A DNA stretch of 64,000 nt from Rhodanobacter sp. Root480 (lineage in GTDB: Bacteria; Pseudomonadota; Gammaproteobacteria; Xanthomonadales; Rhodanobacteraceae), in assembly GCF_001426645.1 (NCBI RefSeq), contig NZ_LMEX01000003.1:345449-409448 (forward strand), read 5' to 3'. The notes under the pieces were generated by a model, which was given only the letters and a program-made list of their open reading frames with translations, was not told where the DNA came from and searched no databases. The stretch's first letter is position 1. Each line of letters starts with the position of its first letter. The position numbers and the translations under genes are program-made. Below are positions 16,731-26,723 of this stretch, in pieces.

Positions 16731-16801
16731 GGTCGTTTCTCCGTGGGGAACAACCATCATAACGCCGCCTGCTCAAGGCCTGCGTAATGGCCCGGCCGGC
16801 A

Positions 16802-17356
16802 TCAATCCGCGTTGCGCAGCCACAGGCAGCCGGCGCGATGCACCAGGTCGAAATGCCATTGGCGCGCGCCGGTACCCGTGCGGTCGGCGACGTCCAGCAC
16901 CAGCATCGGCGTGGAAGGCGTGGTCGATACGGCGGTGGGGTAGGGCGTCGCCGCACTGCGCGCTGGCGTCGGGGCACCGGGGAAATCGATGCCCAACAGC
17001 GGTTGCCGTACCAGGCCGGCCAGCATCTCGATATCGGCAATGGCGGCGCCCTTGCCGTAGCCGTTCCACAGCATCAGCCCGGCCAGCCGGTTGGCGTCCT
17101 GTTGCGCGAATGCCTCGATCACGCCCTGGCGCAAGTCGTCGCGGTTGGCGGCGCACAACATCATGGGTGCGGATGACGGTGCGCCTTCCGGGGTGGGCGA
17201 TGCGCGCACCGGCGAGGCCTGCATGCTGGCGCAGGGCTGGTCGGTGAATACAGGATTTCCGCCGCTGCCGATGCAGTGGTGGATGGCCGTCTGCGCCCCG
17301 GCCGGCAGTGCGATCAGGGGCAGGGCGAACAACAACAGGTGGCATGGCAAGCGCAT
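16802..17356 (-). CDS. Secreted hypothetical protein with DUF4124-like N-terminus
   Basis: A 184-residue protein with a clear signal peptide (hydrophobic LLLFALPLIALPAGA, cleavage near AGA-Q) followed by HHCIGSGGNPVFTDQPC, which resembles DUF4124, a small cysteine-bearing periplasmic domain. The middle is rich in Pro, Ser and Ala; four later cysteines are sparse. It ends WHFDLVHRAGCLWLRNAD. Function is unknown; periplasmic location is inferred. It is on the same strand as ilvE and metF, 71 bp upstream of ilvE and 21 bp after the metF stop. Confidence 0.7.
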   Translation of the reverse strand: MRLPCHLLLFALPLIALPAGAQTAIHHCIGSGGNPVFTDQPCASMQASPVRASPTPEGAPSSAPMMLCAANRDDLRQGVIEAFAQQDANRLAGLMLWNGYGKGAAIADIEMLAGLVRQPLLGIDFPGAPTPARSAATPYPTAVSTTPSTPMLVLDVADRTGTGARQWHFDLVHRAGCLWLRNAD

Positions 17357-17377
17357 GCCGTCAGCATAGCGTTGCGA

Positions 17378-18202
17378 TCACGCCAGTTGCTTCAGCACCG
17401 CCTCGGTGGCCTTGGCCCGGTTCAGCGTGTAGAAGTGCAGCCCCGGCGCGCCGCCGTCGAGCAGGCGCCGGCACAGCGTCGTCACCACTTCGGTGCCCAG
17501 TTTGCGTACGGCATCGGCGTCGTCACCGTGGGCGCGCATGCGCTGGGTGATCCAGCGCGGGATTTCCGCGCCGCACATGTCGGAAAACCGCTGCAGCTGG
17601 CTGTAGTTGGTGATCGGCATGATGCCCGGCACGATCGGCACGTTCACGCCCAACCGCTGCACGTCGTCGACGAAACGGAAATAGGCATCGGCGTTGAAGA
17701 AATACTGGGTGATCGCGCCATCGGCGCCGGCATCGACCTTGGCCTTGAAATGCTGCAGGTCGCGCAAAGCGTTGTCGGCTTGCGGGTGGGTTTCCGGATA
17801 GGCCGCCACTTCGATATGGAAATGGTCGCCGCTGTGCTCGCGGATGAAACGCACCAGCTCGGCGGCGTAGCGGAAGTCGCCCGGCGTGGCCATGCCCGAG
17901 GGCAGGTCGCCGCGCAGCGCCACGATGCGGCGATAGCCGGCGGCGCGGTAGTCGTCCAGCAAGGCGGCCAGCTCGGCCCGGTTGCCGCCCACGCACGACA
18001 GGTGCGGCGCGGCGGGCAGGCCGTGCTGTTCATGCAGGTGCCGCGCGGTTTCGGCGGTGTAGCTCAGGGTGGAGCCGCCGGCGCCGAAAGTCACCGACAC
18101 GTAGTCGGGCTGGTACGCCTTCAACGCCGCGACGGTGCGGTCCAATTGCACCCGCTGCTCATCGGTCTTGGGCGGAAAAAACTCGAAACTGACGGCCGGC
18201 AT
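17378..18202 (-). CDS. metF: 5,10-methylenetetrahydrofolate reductase
   Basis: A 274-residue flavoenzyme that reduces methylene-THF to methyl-THF, the methyl donor for methionine synthesis. SFEFFPPKTDEQ at the N-terminus, VSVTFGAGGST (about 40-50), RGDLPSG and QYFFNADAYFRFV are family hallmarks; the glutamate in SFEFFPPK is the catalytic acid. Two adjacent ATGs exist (18205 and 18202); the second is at better distance from GGGAG. It follows ahcY in the same direction but 316 bp of repeat-rich DNA lies between, so read-through from the SAH-controlled promoter is uncertain. Confidence 0.93.
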   Translation of the reverse strand: MPAVSFEFFPPKTDEQRVQLDRTVAALKAYQPDYVSVTFGAGGSTLSYTAETARHLHEQHGLPAAPHLSCVGGNRAELAALLDDYRAAGYRRIVALRGDLPSGMATPGDFRYAAELVRFIREHSGDHFHIEVAAYPETHPQADNALRDLQHFKAKVDAGADGAITQYFFNADAYFRFVDDVQRLGVNVPIVPGIMPITNYSQLQRFSDMCGAEIPRWITQRMRAHGDDADAVRKLGTEVVTTLCRRLLDGGAPGLHFYTLNRAKATEAVLKQLA

Positions 18203-18262
18203 CATGGGGCTCCCTGTCGTGGTGCGGGCAAGTATATCTTTGTTTCGCGATGAAGCGATGGA

Positions 18263-18515
18263 TGGTTGGGCGGGATTCGGGATTCGGGATTCGTTTGAAG
18301 CGAAACGTGCGCTTGGCGGTGCCCTTCGACTTCGCTGCGCTACGCTCAGGGTGAACGGACTTTTGCGCGTCGACCTTCTCCCCTCACCGTTCACCCTGAG
18401 CGTAGGCCCGCAGGGCCGAAGTCGAAGGGCCGCCGCTGGCACAAAAAAACGGAGCGCATTGCTGCGCCCCGTCCTGCTTTTCCGAATGCCGAATCCCGAA
18501 TGCCGAATCCCGGCT
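18263..18515. repeat. Composite nested inverted repeat between ahcY and metF
   Basis: This fills most of the 316-bp gap. Outer parts are tandem GGGATTC units (about 18270-18292) and their inverse GAATCCC (about 18485-18512). Inside them, CCCTTCGACTTCGCTGCGCT with CAGGGTGAACGG (18321-18357) is inverted as CCGTTCACCCTGAGCGTAGG with CCGAAGTCGAAGGG (18387-18430). In RNA it could fold into one long cruciform-like stem. A related CCCGAGCGTAG/GAGTCGAAGGG unit lies at about 47336-47372. Nothing coding is seen. Confidence 0.75.
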
Positions 18516-18518
18516 ACA

Positions 18519-19958
<1,440 letters not shown>

Positions 19959-20036
19959 CGGTATCTCCGGTCAGGGCGAGGCTCTTGTGGGACCGGCCAC
20001 GGAGGGGCGGTCTGTCGAAGGGCTCGCATGAAACAA

Positions 20037-20140
20037 CCGGGCGCCGTTGTGGAACGTGCCGCGCCGAGCCTGGCCGTTTTCCGTGAGACGCGGAGGCATC
20101 CGCATTCGCGCTCACAAACGGTCGCAGCGCCCCTCGGCGG
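20037..20140 (-). promoter_or_regulatory. S-adenosylhomocysteine (SAH) riboswitch
   Basis: On the minus strand the leader reads CCGAGGGGCGCTGCGACC (20137-20120), AGGCTCGG (20071-20064) and AACGGCGCCCG (20048-20038). These match the conserved P1, core and pseudoknot segments of the SAH riboswitch, an ON switch found before ahcY in beta- and gammaproteobacteria. CCGAG pairs with CTCGG (P1), and GGCGC downstream can pair with GCGCT in the core. It ends about 80 nt before the ahcY start. Confidence 0.9.
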
Positions 20141-20155
20141 GCAAGCGAAGTCCCC

Positions 20156-20184
20156 ATTGTAACCGGAAGCCCCGCCGGCATGAA
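20156..20184 (-). promoter_or_regulatory. Predicted sigma-70 promoter of ahcY
   Basis: On the minus strand TTCATG (20184-20179) and TACAAT (20161-20156) are separated by 17 bp. Transcription would begin near 20149, just before the riboswitch, which supports both calls. Confidence 0.6.
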
Positions 20185-20203
20185 TCCGTCGGGGCGGGCG
20201 TGC

Positions 20204-22537
20204 CTAGTTGGCGCTATCCAGCGCATTGCCCCCGTCGGCGCGCATGAGCAGCCAGCCTTTCACCGCGGCGATGAACAGCGGCACCGAGCCGAACAGGATG
20301 AACACCATGTCCCCGGGCATGCGCATCCATTCCAGCGTCTTGGCCACCGTGCCGCCGGTGAACGCCGGTGCACGGGCATGCCAGTAGCCGTTCTCGATCA
20401 CGTCCCACATCTGCCAGACCCCGCCGGGGAACAGGCTCAGCAGCATCATCAGCACCAGGCCGCCGTTGGTGCCGAAGAAGGCCACCTTGATGTACTTCTC
20501 CACCGCCGGCCAGCGCTTGTCGTCGATGGTCTGGCGCAGCACGAACACCATCAGTGCGATCGCCAGCATGCCGAACACGCCCATCAACGCGGCATGGCCA
20601 TGGTTGGGCGTGAGGATGGTGCCGGTTTCGTAGTAGCTGACGATCGGCAGGTTGATCAGGAAGCCGAACACGCCGGCGCCCACGAAATTCCAGAAGCCCA
20701 CCGCCATCAGGAAGTAGAACGTCCACTTGTGCGGGATGTTGATGGCCTTGCCGCATTCGTCGCATTCGCCACGGGTGGTGCGCACGAACGCCCAGGCGTC
20801 CAGCGTCAGCAAGGTCAGCGGCACCACTTCCAGCACCGAGAACAGGCCGGCCAACGCCATGTTGATATGCGTCTGCCCGCTGAAGTACCAGTGGTGCCCG
20901 GTGCCGACCAGGCCACCCAGGAAATACAGGATCGCGTCCAGGTAGATCACCCGCAGCGCGGTGTTCCGGCGGGCCAGGCCCAGCTGGTAGAAGGTCAGCG
21001 CCACCACCGTGGTGGCGAACAGCTCGAAGAAGCCTTCCAGCCACAGGTGGATGATCCAGAAGCGCCAGGTGTCGACCACGGTGAAGTTGTCGTGCGAGCC
21101 GATGAACAGCGCCGGCACGTAGAACACCGGCACTGCCAGCGCGGCAATCAGGAACATCACCGCCAGTGGCCGCGCCTGCGCCGTCACCACGCGCGGGCGC
21201 ACCAGCGTCCACAGCATCGCGAACCATGCGAACAGGCCGATCACCAACAGCACCTGCCAGAGCCGCCCCAGCTCCAGGTACTCCCAGCCCTGGTTGCCCA
21301 GCCAGTACCACCAGTCGCCAAGCAACTGCGATATGCCCGCCCATTCGCCCAGCAGGCTGCCCACGATCACCACCGCGAACGCGCCGAACAGCAGGTGCAC
21401 CCACATGGCGAACGAGCGCGGTTCATCGCGTCGCAGGGTGCGCCCCAGGAACAGCGCGGCCGCCACGTAGGCGGTGGCGATCCACAGGATCGCGGTCTGC
21501 AGATGCCAGGTGCGCAGCAGGTTGCTGGGGAAGATGTTGTCCAGCGGGAAGCCGTAAAAGTCGCCCGGCTCCGCGCGCGAGTGGGCGATGGCGCCGCCCA
21601 CCAGCGTCTGCATCAGGAACAAGGCGGCCACCACCACGTAGAACTTCACCAGCGCCCGCTGGCCCGGGCTGGCGGCACCGGGCAAGACCTGCGGGTGCAC
21701 GTGGTGGCCATGGCTGATCCAGCCCAGGTTCTCGAAGCGCCCGAAAATGAGCAGCACCGTGGCGATGCCCGCCAGCAGGATCACCAGGCTCAGCGCGCTC
21801 CACAGCACCGCGCCGCCGGTGGGCACGTTGCCCACGCTGGGGTCGTACGGAAAATTGTTGGTGTAGGAGAAGTTCTTGCCCGGCCGGTTGGCCACCGACG
21901 CCCACGCTGCCCAGGTCACGAACGCGCTGAACTGGCGGATCTCGGTCGGGTCGGTGATCAGGTTCGGTTTCAGGCCGCCATTCCCGGTGGACAGCTTGAA
22001 ATAGTCGGCCCAGTGGGGAATCTGCTTGCGGTACGCATCCGCTTCCGCCGCGGTCAGCTGCAAGGTGTCGGTGCCGGAGTCGTAGCGGTTGGTCTTCAGG
22101 ATCACCGCCGTCTCGGCCTGCAACGCGGCCCGCGAGCCCGCGTCGAGCTGGTCGGCGGGCTTGCCGAAACGCTGAAGCGCCAGCGCCTCGGAAACGTCGA
22201 CGCCGATCATGTGCAGCGCCAGCGCCGAGTAGTCCGGCCCCAGATACGCGCCATGACCCCAGATGCTGCCGTTGTCCATCAAGCCGTAGCGCAGCATCAC
22301 CGCCTGGCCGTCGCTGACATCCGCACCGGTGAACAGCGTGGTGCCCTGCGCGTCGACCACCTTGCCGGGGATCGGCGGCGCGTGGCGATAGGCCAGCGTG
22401 GTGATCATGATCAGCAGCGCAAAGCCCCCGACCATCACGATCACCAGGGTGCGCACCCACCACGGAGAGACCGGGCCGTCATCGCCCAGCAGTGGTTCCG
22501 ACACGGTGTGCGCGGCGGCGTCGATGGGCATATTCAT
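20204..22537 (-). CDS. norB: Nitric oxide reductase, quinol-dependent single-subunit (qNOR)
   Basis: A 777-residue membrane enzyme that reduces NO to N2O with electrons from quinol. The N-terminal segment (about 28-50), then a periplasmic domain of about 180 residues fused in front of the haem-copper oxidase-like core, marks the qNOR form, which needs no NorC. The core shows WHLQTAILWIATAY, HLWLEGFFELFAT, GTGHHWYFSG with metal-ligand histidines, and NHGHAALMGVFG. AGGGGA precedes ATG 22537. It serves denitrification or NO defence. No NorR/NsrR gene is adjacent and no clear NsrR or FNR box was found in the 311-bp upstream gap. Confidence 0.93.
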   Translation of the reverse strand: MNMPIDAAAHTVSEPLLGDDGPVSPWWVRTLVIVMVGGFALLIMITTLAYRHAPPIPGKVVDAQGTTLFTGADVSDGQAVMLRYGLMDNGSIWGHGAYLGPDYSALALHMIGVDVSEALALQRFGKPADQLDAGSRAALQAETAVILKTNRYDSGTDTLQLTAAEADAYRKQIPHWADYFKLSTGNGGLKPNLITDPTEIRQFSAFVTWAAWASVANRPGKNFSYTNNFPYDPSVGNVPTGGAVLWSALSLVILLAGIATVLLIFGRFENLGWISHGHHVHPQVLPGAASPGQRALVKFYVVVAALFLMQTLVGGAIAHSRAEPGDFYGFPLDNIFPSNLLRTWHLQTAILWIATAYVAAALFLGRTLRRDEPRSFAMWVHLLFGAFAVVIVGSLLGEWAGISQLLGDWWYWLGNQGWEYLELGRLWQVLLVIGLFAWFAMLWTLVRPRVVTAQARPLAVMFLIAALAVPVFYVPALFIGSHDNFTVVDTWRFWIIHLWLEGFFELFATTVVALTFYQLGLARRNTALRVIYLDAILYFLGGLVGTGHHWYFSGQTHINMALAGLFSVLEVVPLTLLTLDAWAFVRTTRGECDECGKAINIPHKWTFYFLMAVGFWNFVGAGVFGFLINLPIVSYYETGTILTPNHGHAALMGVFGMLAIALMVFVLRQTIDDKRWPAVEKYIKVAFFGTNGGLVLMMLLSLFPGGVWQMWDVIENGYWHARAPAFTGGTVAKTLEWMRMPGDMVFILFGSVPLFIAAVKGWLLMRADGGNALDSAN

Positions 22538-22813
22538 GGTGGGTCCCCTGGCTGCTGCAAGAAGAATACGGCGAGCGGACGAACATGACCGCCCATGCGG
22601 CGGCAGGTGCCGCAGATCGGCGGATGACATGGTTCGATCCCGGTACAACGGATAACGCGCCGGGCGTGAACATCATGTGCCCGGCGCCGTCAGGGAGGCA
22701 AGCGTGAGGCGAAGCAATCGTGATCGTGGGCTACCCGACGCGTGACGAGCGCGCGATGAAAGGGCGGTAAAGACGTCCAAAACGAAAATTTTCCGCTGCG
22801 CTGCACAATTCGC

Positions 22814-22848
22814 TAAACTGGCCCACTGATTCGGCTGGAGCGTACCCA
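22814..22848 (+). promoter_or_regulatory. Predicted ppc promoter -10 and ribosome site
   Basis: TAAACT (22814-22819) could be a -10 box with a weak TTCCGC 17 bp upstream; GGAG stands eight bases before the ppc ATG. The remaining part of the 311-bp norB-ppc gap (22538-22848) shows no other clear element. Confidence 0.35.
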
Positions 22849-25560
22849 ATGCAAGACAACCGCGAACTCGAGTTTTTGCCGCATGACGGCCCCCTGCGCG
22901 AGGACGTCAGCCGCTTGGGTGCGATGGTGGGTTTGATGTTGGCCGAGCAGGAAGGCCCGGCCTTTTTCGAGCGCGTCGAACAGGTGCGCACCGCGGCGAT
23001 CCGTCGCCGGCGCGAAGGCGCGTCGGTGGACGAGCTGGCCGACTCGCTGGCGGGTCTGGACGCGGCCGATGCCGAGACGCTGGCCCGTGCCTTCGCCACC
23101 TACTTCCAGGCGGTGAACACCGCCGAGCGCGTCCATCGCATCCGCCGCCGGCGCGATTACCAGCGCGAGGGCGGCACCCCGCAGCCGGAATCCCTGCTCG
23201 ACGTGCTGGGCCAGTTGAAGGCCGATGGCGTGCAGGCCGAGGAGTTGCTGGGCTGGATGGAGCGGCTGTGGATCGAGCCGGTGTTCACCGCCCATCCCAC
23301 CGAGGCGGTGCGCCGTTCGCTGCTGGAAAAAGAGCAGGCGATCGTGCGTTCGCTGGTGGACAACTTCAATCACAACCGCACGCCGCAAGAGCGCATCGAG
23401 GACGACGACCGCATCTACATGGCGCTCTCCGCCGGCTGGCAAACCGCCGAGGCCTCGCCGGTGCGGCCCAGCGTGCAGGACGAATACGAGCACGTCGGTT
23501 ATTACCTGGCCAACCCGCTCTACCGTATCGTGCCGGCGCTGTACGAGTCGCTGGCCCGCTCGCTGCAGGACGTCTATGGCGTGGCGGTGAAGCTGCCGCG
23601 GCTGCTGAGCTTCGCCAGTTGGGTGGGTGGCGACATGGACGGCAACCCCAACGTGGGCTCCGACACCATCGCCTCCAGCCTGGCCTCGCAGCGCGCCCAG
23701 GTGCTGGAGCGCTATCTCGAAGACATCAACGCGTTGGCCCATCAGCTCAGCCAGACCGAAGGCCGGGTGGGCGTGGCGCGCGGCCTGCGTACCCGGCTCG
23801 CTGATTACCGCGAGCGCTTTCCGGCCGCGGCGGCAAAGATCCGGCCGCGCCACCTGGACATGCCGTACCGCTGTTTCCTGGTGCTGATCGGCGCGCGACT
23901 GGAAGCCACGCGCGACGACCAGAAAGACGGCTATACGTCCGCGGCCGAACTGACCGATGACCTGCAACTGATCGCCGACAGCCTGTTCGACAACCTGGGC
24001 CTGCACGCTGGCGCCTATGCGGTGGAGCGGTTGATCTGCCGCGTGCGCAGCTTCGGCTTCCACCTGGCCCGGCTGGATCTGCGCCAGGATTCGCGGGTGC
24101 ACGACGACGCGCTCGGCGCCCTGCTGAACGACCCTGACTGGGCCAGCCGGCCGAAGCTGGAGCGTGCCGATCGGCTGCGCCCGTATGCCAGCGGCGCACA
24201 GGCGTTCGGTGACTGCGACGACGACTCGGCGAAAAACCTGCAATCGGTTTTCATCACCCTGCGCGAGAGCCGCCAGCGCTACGGCCTCGATGCCACCGGG
24301 CTGTACATCATCAGCATGGCGCGCTCGGCCGCCGACGTGCTGGCCGTGCTGGCGCTGGCGCGGCGCGGCGGACTTGTCTCGCCCGAGAAGCCGCACGACG
24401 TGCCGCTGGACATCGCGCCGCTGTTCGAGACGGTGGATGACCTGCAGAACGCACCGGCCTCGCTGCGGGCGCTGCTGGATGACCCTGTGTATCGCCAGCA
24501 CCTGGCGGCGCGCGGCGACCAGCAGTGGGTGATGCTGGGTTACTCCGACAGCGGCAAGGACGCCGGCACGCTGGCCTCGAAATGGGCGCTGCAACGGGCA
24601 CAGGGCGAGTTGCTGGAAGTGGCGCGCGAAGCCGACATCCAGCTGGCGTTCTTCCACGGCCGCGGTGGTTCGGCCAGCCGCGGTGGCGCACGTATCACGC
24701 CGGCGCTGATGTCCTCGCCGCGCGGCGCGGTAGCCGGCGTGCTGCGCGTCACCGAGCAGGGCGAGGTGATCCACCGCAAGTACGGCATCCGCGCGCTGGC
24801 GCTGCGCGGGCTGGAGCAGACCGTGGGCGCGGTGCTGCGCGCCTCGCTGCGCCCACGCCAGACCGATCCCCGTGAAGTGCGCTGGTCGGAGGTGATGACC
24901 GCTCTGTCGGCCGCCAGCCGCAAGACCTATCGCGCCTTCGTCGACCGCGAGCATTTCGTGGAATATTTCCGCACCGCCACGCCGGTCGACGTGATCGAGA
25001 AGATGACCCTGGGCTCGCGCCCGGCCAGCCGCCGAAGCATGCGCGGCGTGCAGGATCTGCGCGCCATCCCGTGGGTGTTCGCCTGGACCCAGTGCCGCTC
25101 GATCCTGCCCGGCTGGTACGGCCTGGGCAGCGCGCTGGAGCAGGGCGTCGAGCAGTTCGGCGAGGACACCCTGGCGGAAATGGCGCGGCACTGGCCGTTT
25201 TTCAGCAACATGCTCGACGACGTCGAAATGGTGCTGGCCAAATGCGACCTCGGCATTGCCGAGGCGTTTTCCACCTTGTCCGGGCCGCTGCACGACGACT
25301 TCTTCAGCCTGATCCGCGACGAGTTCGAACGCACCCGGCGCTGGCTGTTGCGCCTGAAGAGCACCGGCACGCTGTTGAACGACTCGCCGCGGCTGGCCGT
25401 CTCGATCCGCCTGCGCAACCCGTACATCGACCCGATGAGCCTGCTGCAGGTCGACCTGCTGCGCCGCTGGCGTGCGGGCAACGGTACCGACGATGCGTTG
25501 CTGCAGGCGCTGGTGGCTTGCGTCAACGGCGTGTCGCAGGGTTTGCAGAACACGGGCTGA
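22849..25560 (+). CDS. ppc: Phosphoenolpyruvate carboxylase
   Basis: A 903-residue cytoplasmic enzyme that carboxylates PEP to oxaloacetate to refill the TCA cycle. Hallmarks are VFTAHPTEAVRRS (about 145-157, catalytic His), GGDMDGNPNV (about 260), FHGRGGSASRGG (about 602-613), RAIPWVFAWTQCR and the C-terminal QNTG. The length is close to that of E. coli Ppc (883). The classical WTQNR site reads WTQCR here, a position that varies in the family. A palindrome follows the stop codon; the gene is convergent with the TerC gene. Confidence 0.96.
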   Translation: MQDNRELEFLPHDGPLREDVSRLGAMVGLMLAEQEGPAFFERVEQVRTAAIRRRREGASVDELADSLAGLDAADAETLARAFATYFQAVNTAERVHRIRRRRDYQREGGTPQPESLLDVLGQLKADGVQAEELLGWMERLWIEPVFTAHPTEAVRRSLLEKEQAIVRSLVDNFNHNRTPQERIEDDDRIYMALSAGWQTAEASPVRPSVQDEYEHVGYYLANPLYRIVPALYESLARSLQDVYGVAVKLPRLLSFASWVGGDMDGNPNVGSDTIASSLASQRAQVLERYLEDINALAHQLSQTEGRVGVARGLRTRLADYRERFPAAAAKIRPRHLDMPYRCFLVLIGARLEATRDDQKDGYTSAAELTDDLQLIADSLFDNLGLHAGAYAVERLICRVRSFGFHLARLDLRQDSRVHDDALGALLNDPDWASRPKLERADRLRPYASGAQAFGDCDDDSAKNLQSVFITLRESRQRYGLDATGLYIISMARSAADVLAVLALARRGGLVSPEKPHDVPLDIAPLFETVDDLQNAPASLRALLDDPVYRQHLAARGDQQWVMLGYSDSGKDAGTLASKWALQRAQGELLEVAREADIQLAFFHGRGGSASRGGARITPALMSSPRGAVAGVLRVTEQGEVIHRKYGIRALALRGLEQTVGAVLRASLRPRQTDPREVRWSEVMTALSAASRKTYRAFVDREHFVEYFRTATPVDVIEKMTLGSRPASRRSMRGVQDLRAIPWVFAWTQCRSILPGWYGLGSALEQGVEQFGEDTLAEMARHWPFFSNMLDDVEMVLAKCDLGIAEAFSTLSGPLHDDFFSLIRDEFERTRRWLLRLKSTGTLLNDSPRLAVSIRLRNPYIDPMSLLQVDLLRRWRAGNGTDDALLQALVACVNGVSQGLQNTG

Positions 25561-25570
25561 TTGCCGGGAC

Positions 25571-25597
25571 GGCGGCGCGCACATGCGGCGCGCCGCC
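25571..25597. terminator. Strong hairpin between convergent ppc and terC-family genes
   Basis: GGCGGCGCGC (25571-25580) and GCGCGCCGCC (25588-25597) form a perfect 10-bp GC stem with a 7-base loop. No T-run follows on either strand, so it is a hairpin end rather than a textbook terminator. Confidence 0.5.
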
Positions 25598-25608
25598 GCT
25601 GCACCGGG

Positions 25609-26370
25609 TCAGCCCGGCTCGCCGCGGTATTTCTCGTGCAGCGCCACCGGCGCGGTCTGGTTGGCGGCGCGTCGGCGGATCCACAGGTTGATCAGCTCCA
25701 CGAATACCGAGAAGGCCATCGCGGCATAGATGTAGCCCTTGGGAATGTGCTGGCCGAAGCCGTCGGCCATCAGCACCAGGCCGATCATGATCAGGAAGCT
25801 CAGCGCCAGCACCTTGACGGTGGGGTGGCGCTCCACGAACTCACCCAGCGGCCGCGCGAACGCCAGCATGAAACCGATCGAGGCCAGGATGGCGGTGACC
25901 ATCACCCAGCGCTGATCGACCATGCCCACGGCGGTGATGATGGAGTCCAGCGAGAACACCACGTCCAGCAGCATGATCTGCACGATCACCCCGCCGAACG
26001 TCGCGGCCGCCGTACCCGCCGTCACCTGCTCGGTGGCGCCTTCCAGTTTCTGGTGGATTTCGTGGGTGGCCTTGGCGATCAGGAACAGGCCGCCGCCGAT
26101 CAGGATCAGGTCGCGCCACGAGAAGGCGTGGCCGAACAGCGAGAACAGCGGCGCGGTCAGCCCCACGATCCAGGCGATCGCCAGCAGCAGGCCAAGCCGC
26201 GTGATCGCCGCCAGCATGATGCCGAGGCGGCGGGCTTTGTCGCGCTGCTCGATCGGCAATTTGCCGGCCAGGATCGAGATGAAAATGATGTTGTCGATGC
26301 CAAGGACCAGCTCCAGGGCGGTCAGCGTGGCGAGGGCGATCCAGATTTCAGGATTGGCCAGTGCTTCCAT
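25609..26370 (-). CDS. TerC-family integral membrane protein (probable Mn2+ exporter, Alx-like)
   Basis: A 253-residue protein with about seven membrane segments and intramembrane acidic motifs: ELVLGIDNIIFI (about 20-31) and LLDVVFSLDSIITAVGM (about 130-146), both conserved in TerC/Alx/MeeF proteins and thought to bind metal. Members export manganese. The leader carries a manganese-sensing yybP-ykoY riboswitch as in E. coli alx, which strongly supports Mn2+ export. The plain TerC domain lacks the CBS/CorC extensions of some relatives. Export is inferred from family and riboswitch. Confidence 0.88.
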   Translation of the reverse strand: MEALANPEIWIALATLTALELVLGIDNIIFISILAGKLPIEQRDKARRLGIMLAAITRLGLLLAIAWIVGLTAPLFSLFGHAFSWRDLILIGGGLFLIAKATHEIHQKLEGATEQVTAGTAAATFGGVIVQIMLLDVVFSLDSIITAVGMVDQRWVMVTAILASIGFMLAFARPLGEFVERHPTVKVLALSFLIMIGLVLMADGFGQHIPKGYIYAAMAFSVFVELINLWIRRRAANQTAPVALHEKYRGEPG

Positions 26371-26582
26371 GGGAATCTCTCGGGTGGATGAAGGCGGCGA
26401 AGGTTTTCGCCATTGAGGTGAAGCATGCCGCCGGCAGCGAATGGCGGCGGTGAAGACGTTGACAGCGGTTCGACCGCCGCCGGCAAATGCGGCGCGGTGC
26501 TACGGGGAAGGAAGTTTCATGGGCGTACAGCTGCTCCGGCAAGGCTCATGGGCCACGGCCGCGGGGCATCTGTGATGGACGC

Positions 26583-26696
26583 ACCTTCGCCGTGGATCGG
26601 CGAAGGTCTTGCTCGCAAACCGTTTGCCGGCTTGCTGCTGCACCGGGGCAAAGCCCGTAATGACGGCGACAGCGACTGGGAGCTACTCCCCTTCGC
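26583..26696 (-). promoter_or_regulatory. yybP-ykoY (manganese) riboswitch
   Basis: On the minus strand GCGAAGGGGAGTAGC (26696-26682) carries the invariant GGGGAGTAGC and GCGAGCAAGACCTTCGCC (26616-26599) the matching GCAAGACC segment; P1 is GCGAAGG/CCTTCGC. Between them lie CCGTCATTACGG and CCGG-rich stems. Just downstream GGCGAAGG (26590-26583) can pair with the P1 3' strand CCTTCGCC (26606-26599), so aptamer P1 and a second hairpin are mutually exclusive. The switch lies about 210 nt ahead of the TerC gene, similar to the long alx leader. The rest of the gap 26371-26582 holds GC-rich stems only. Confidence 0.88.
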
Positions 26697-26723
26697 GGAC
26701 GATGCTAGCACGTGCGCCGCCGT

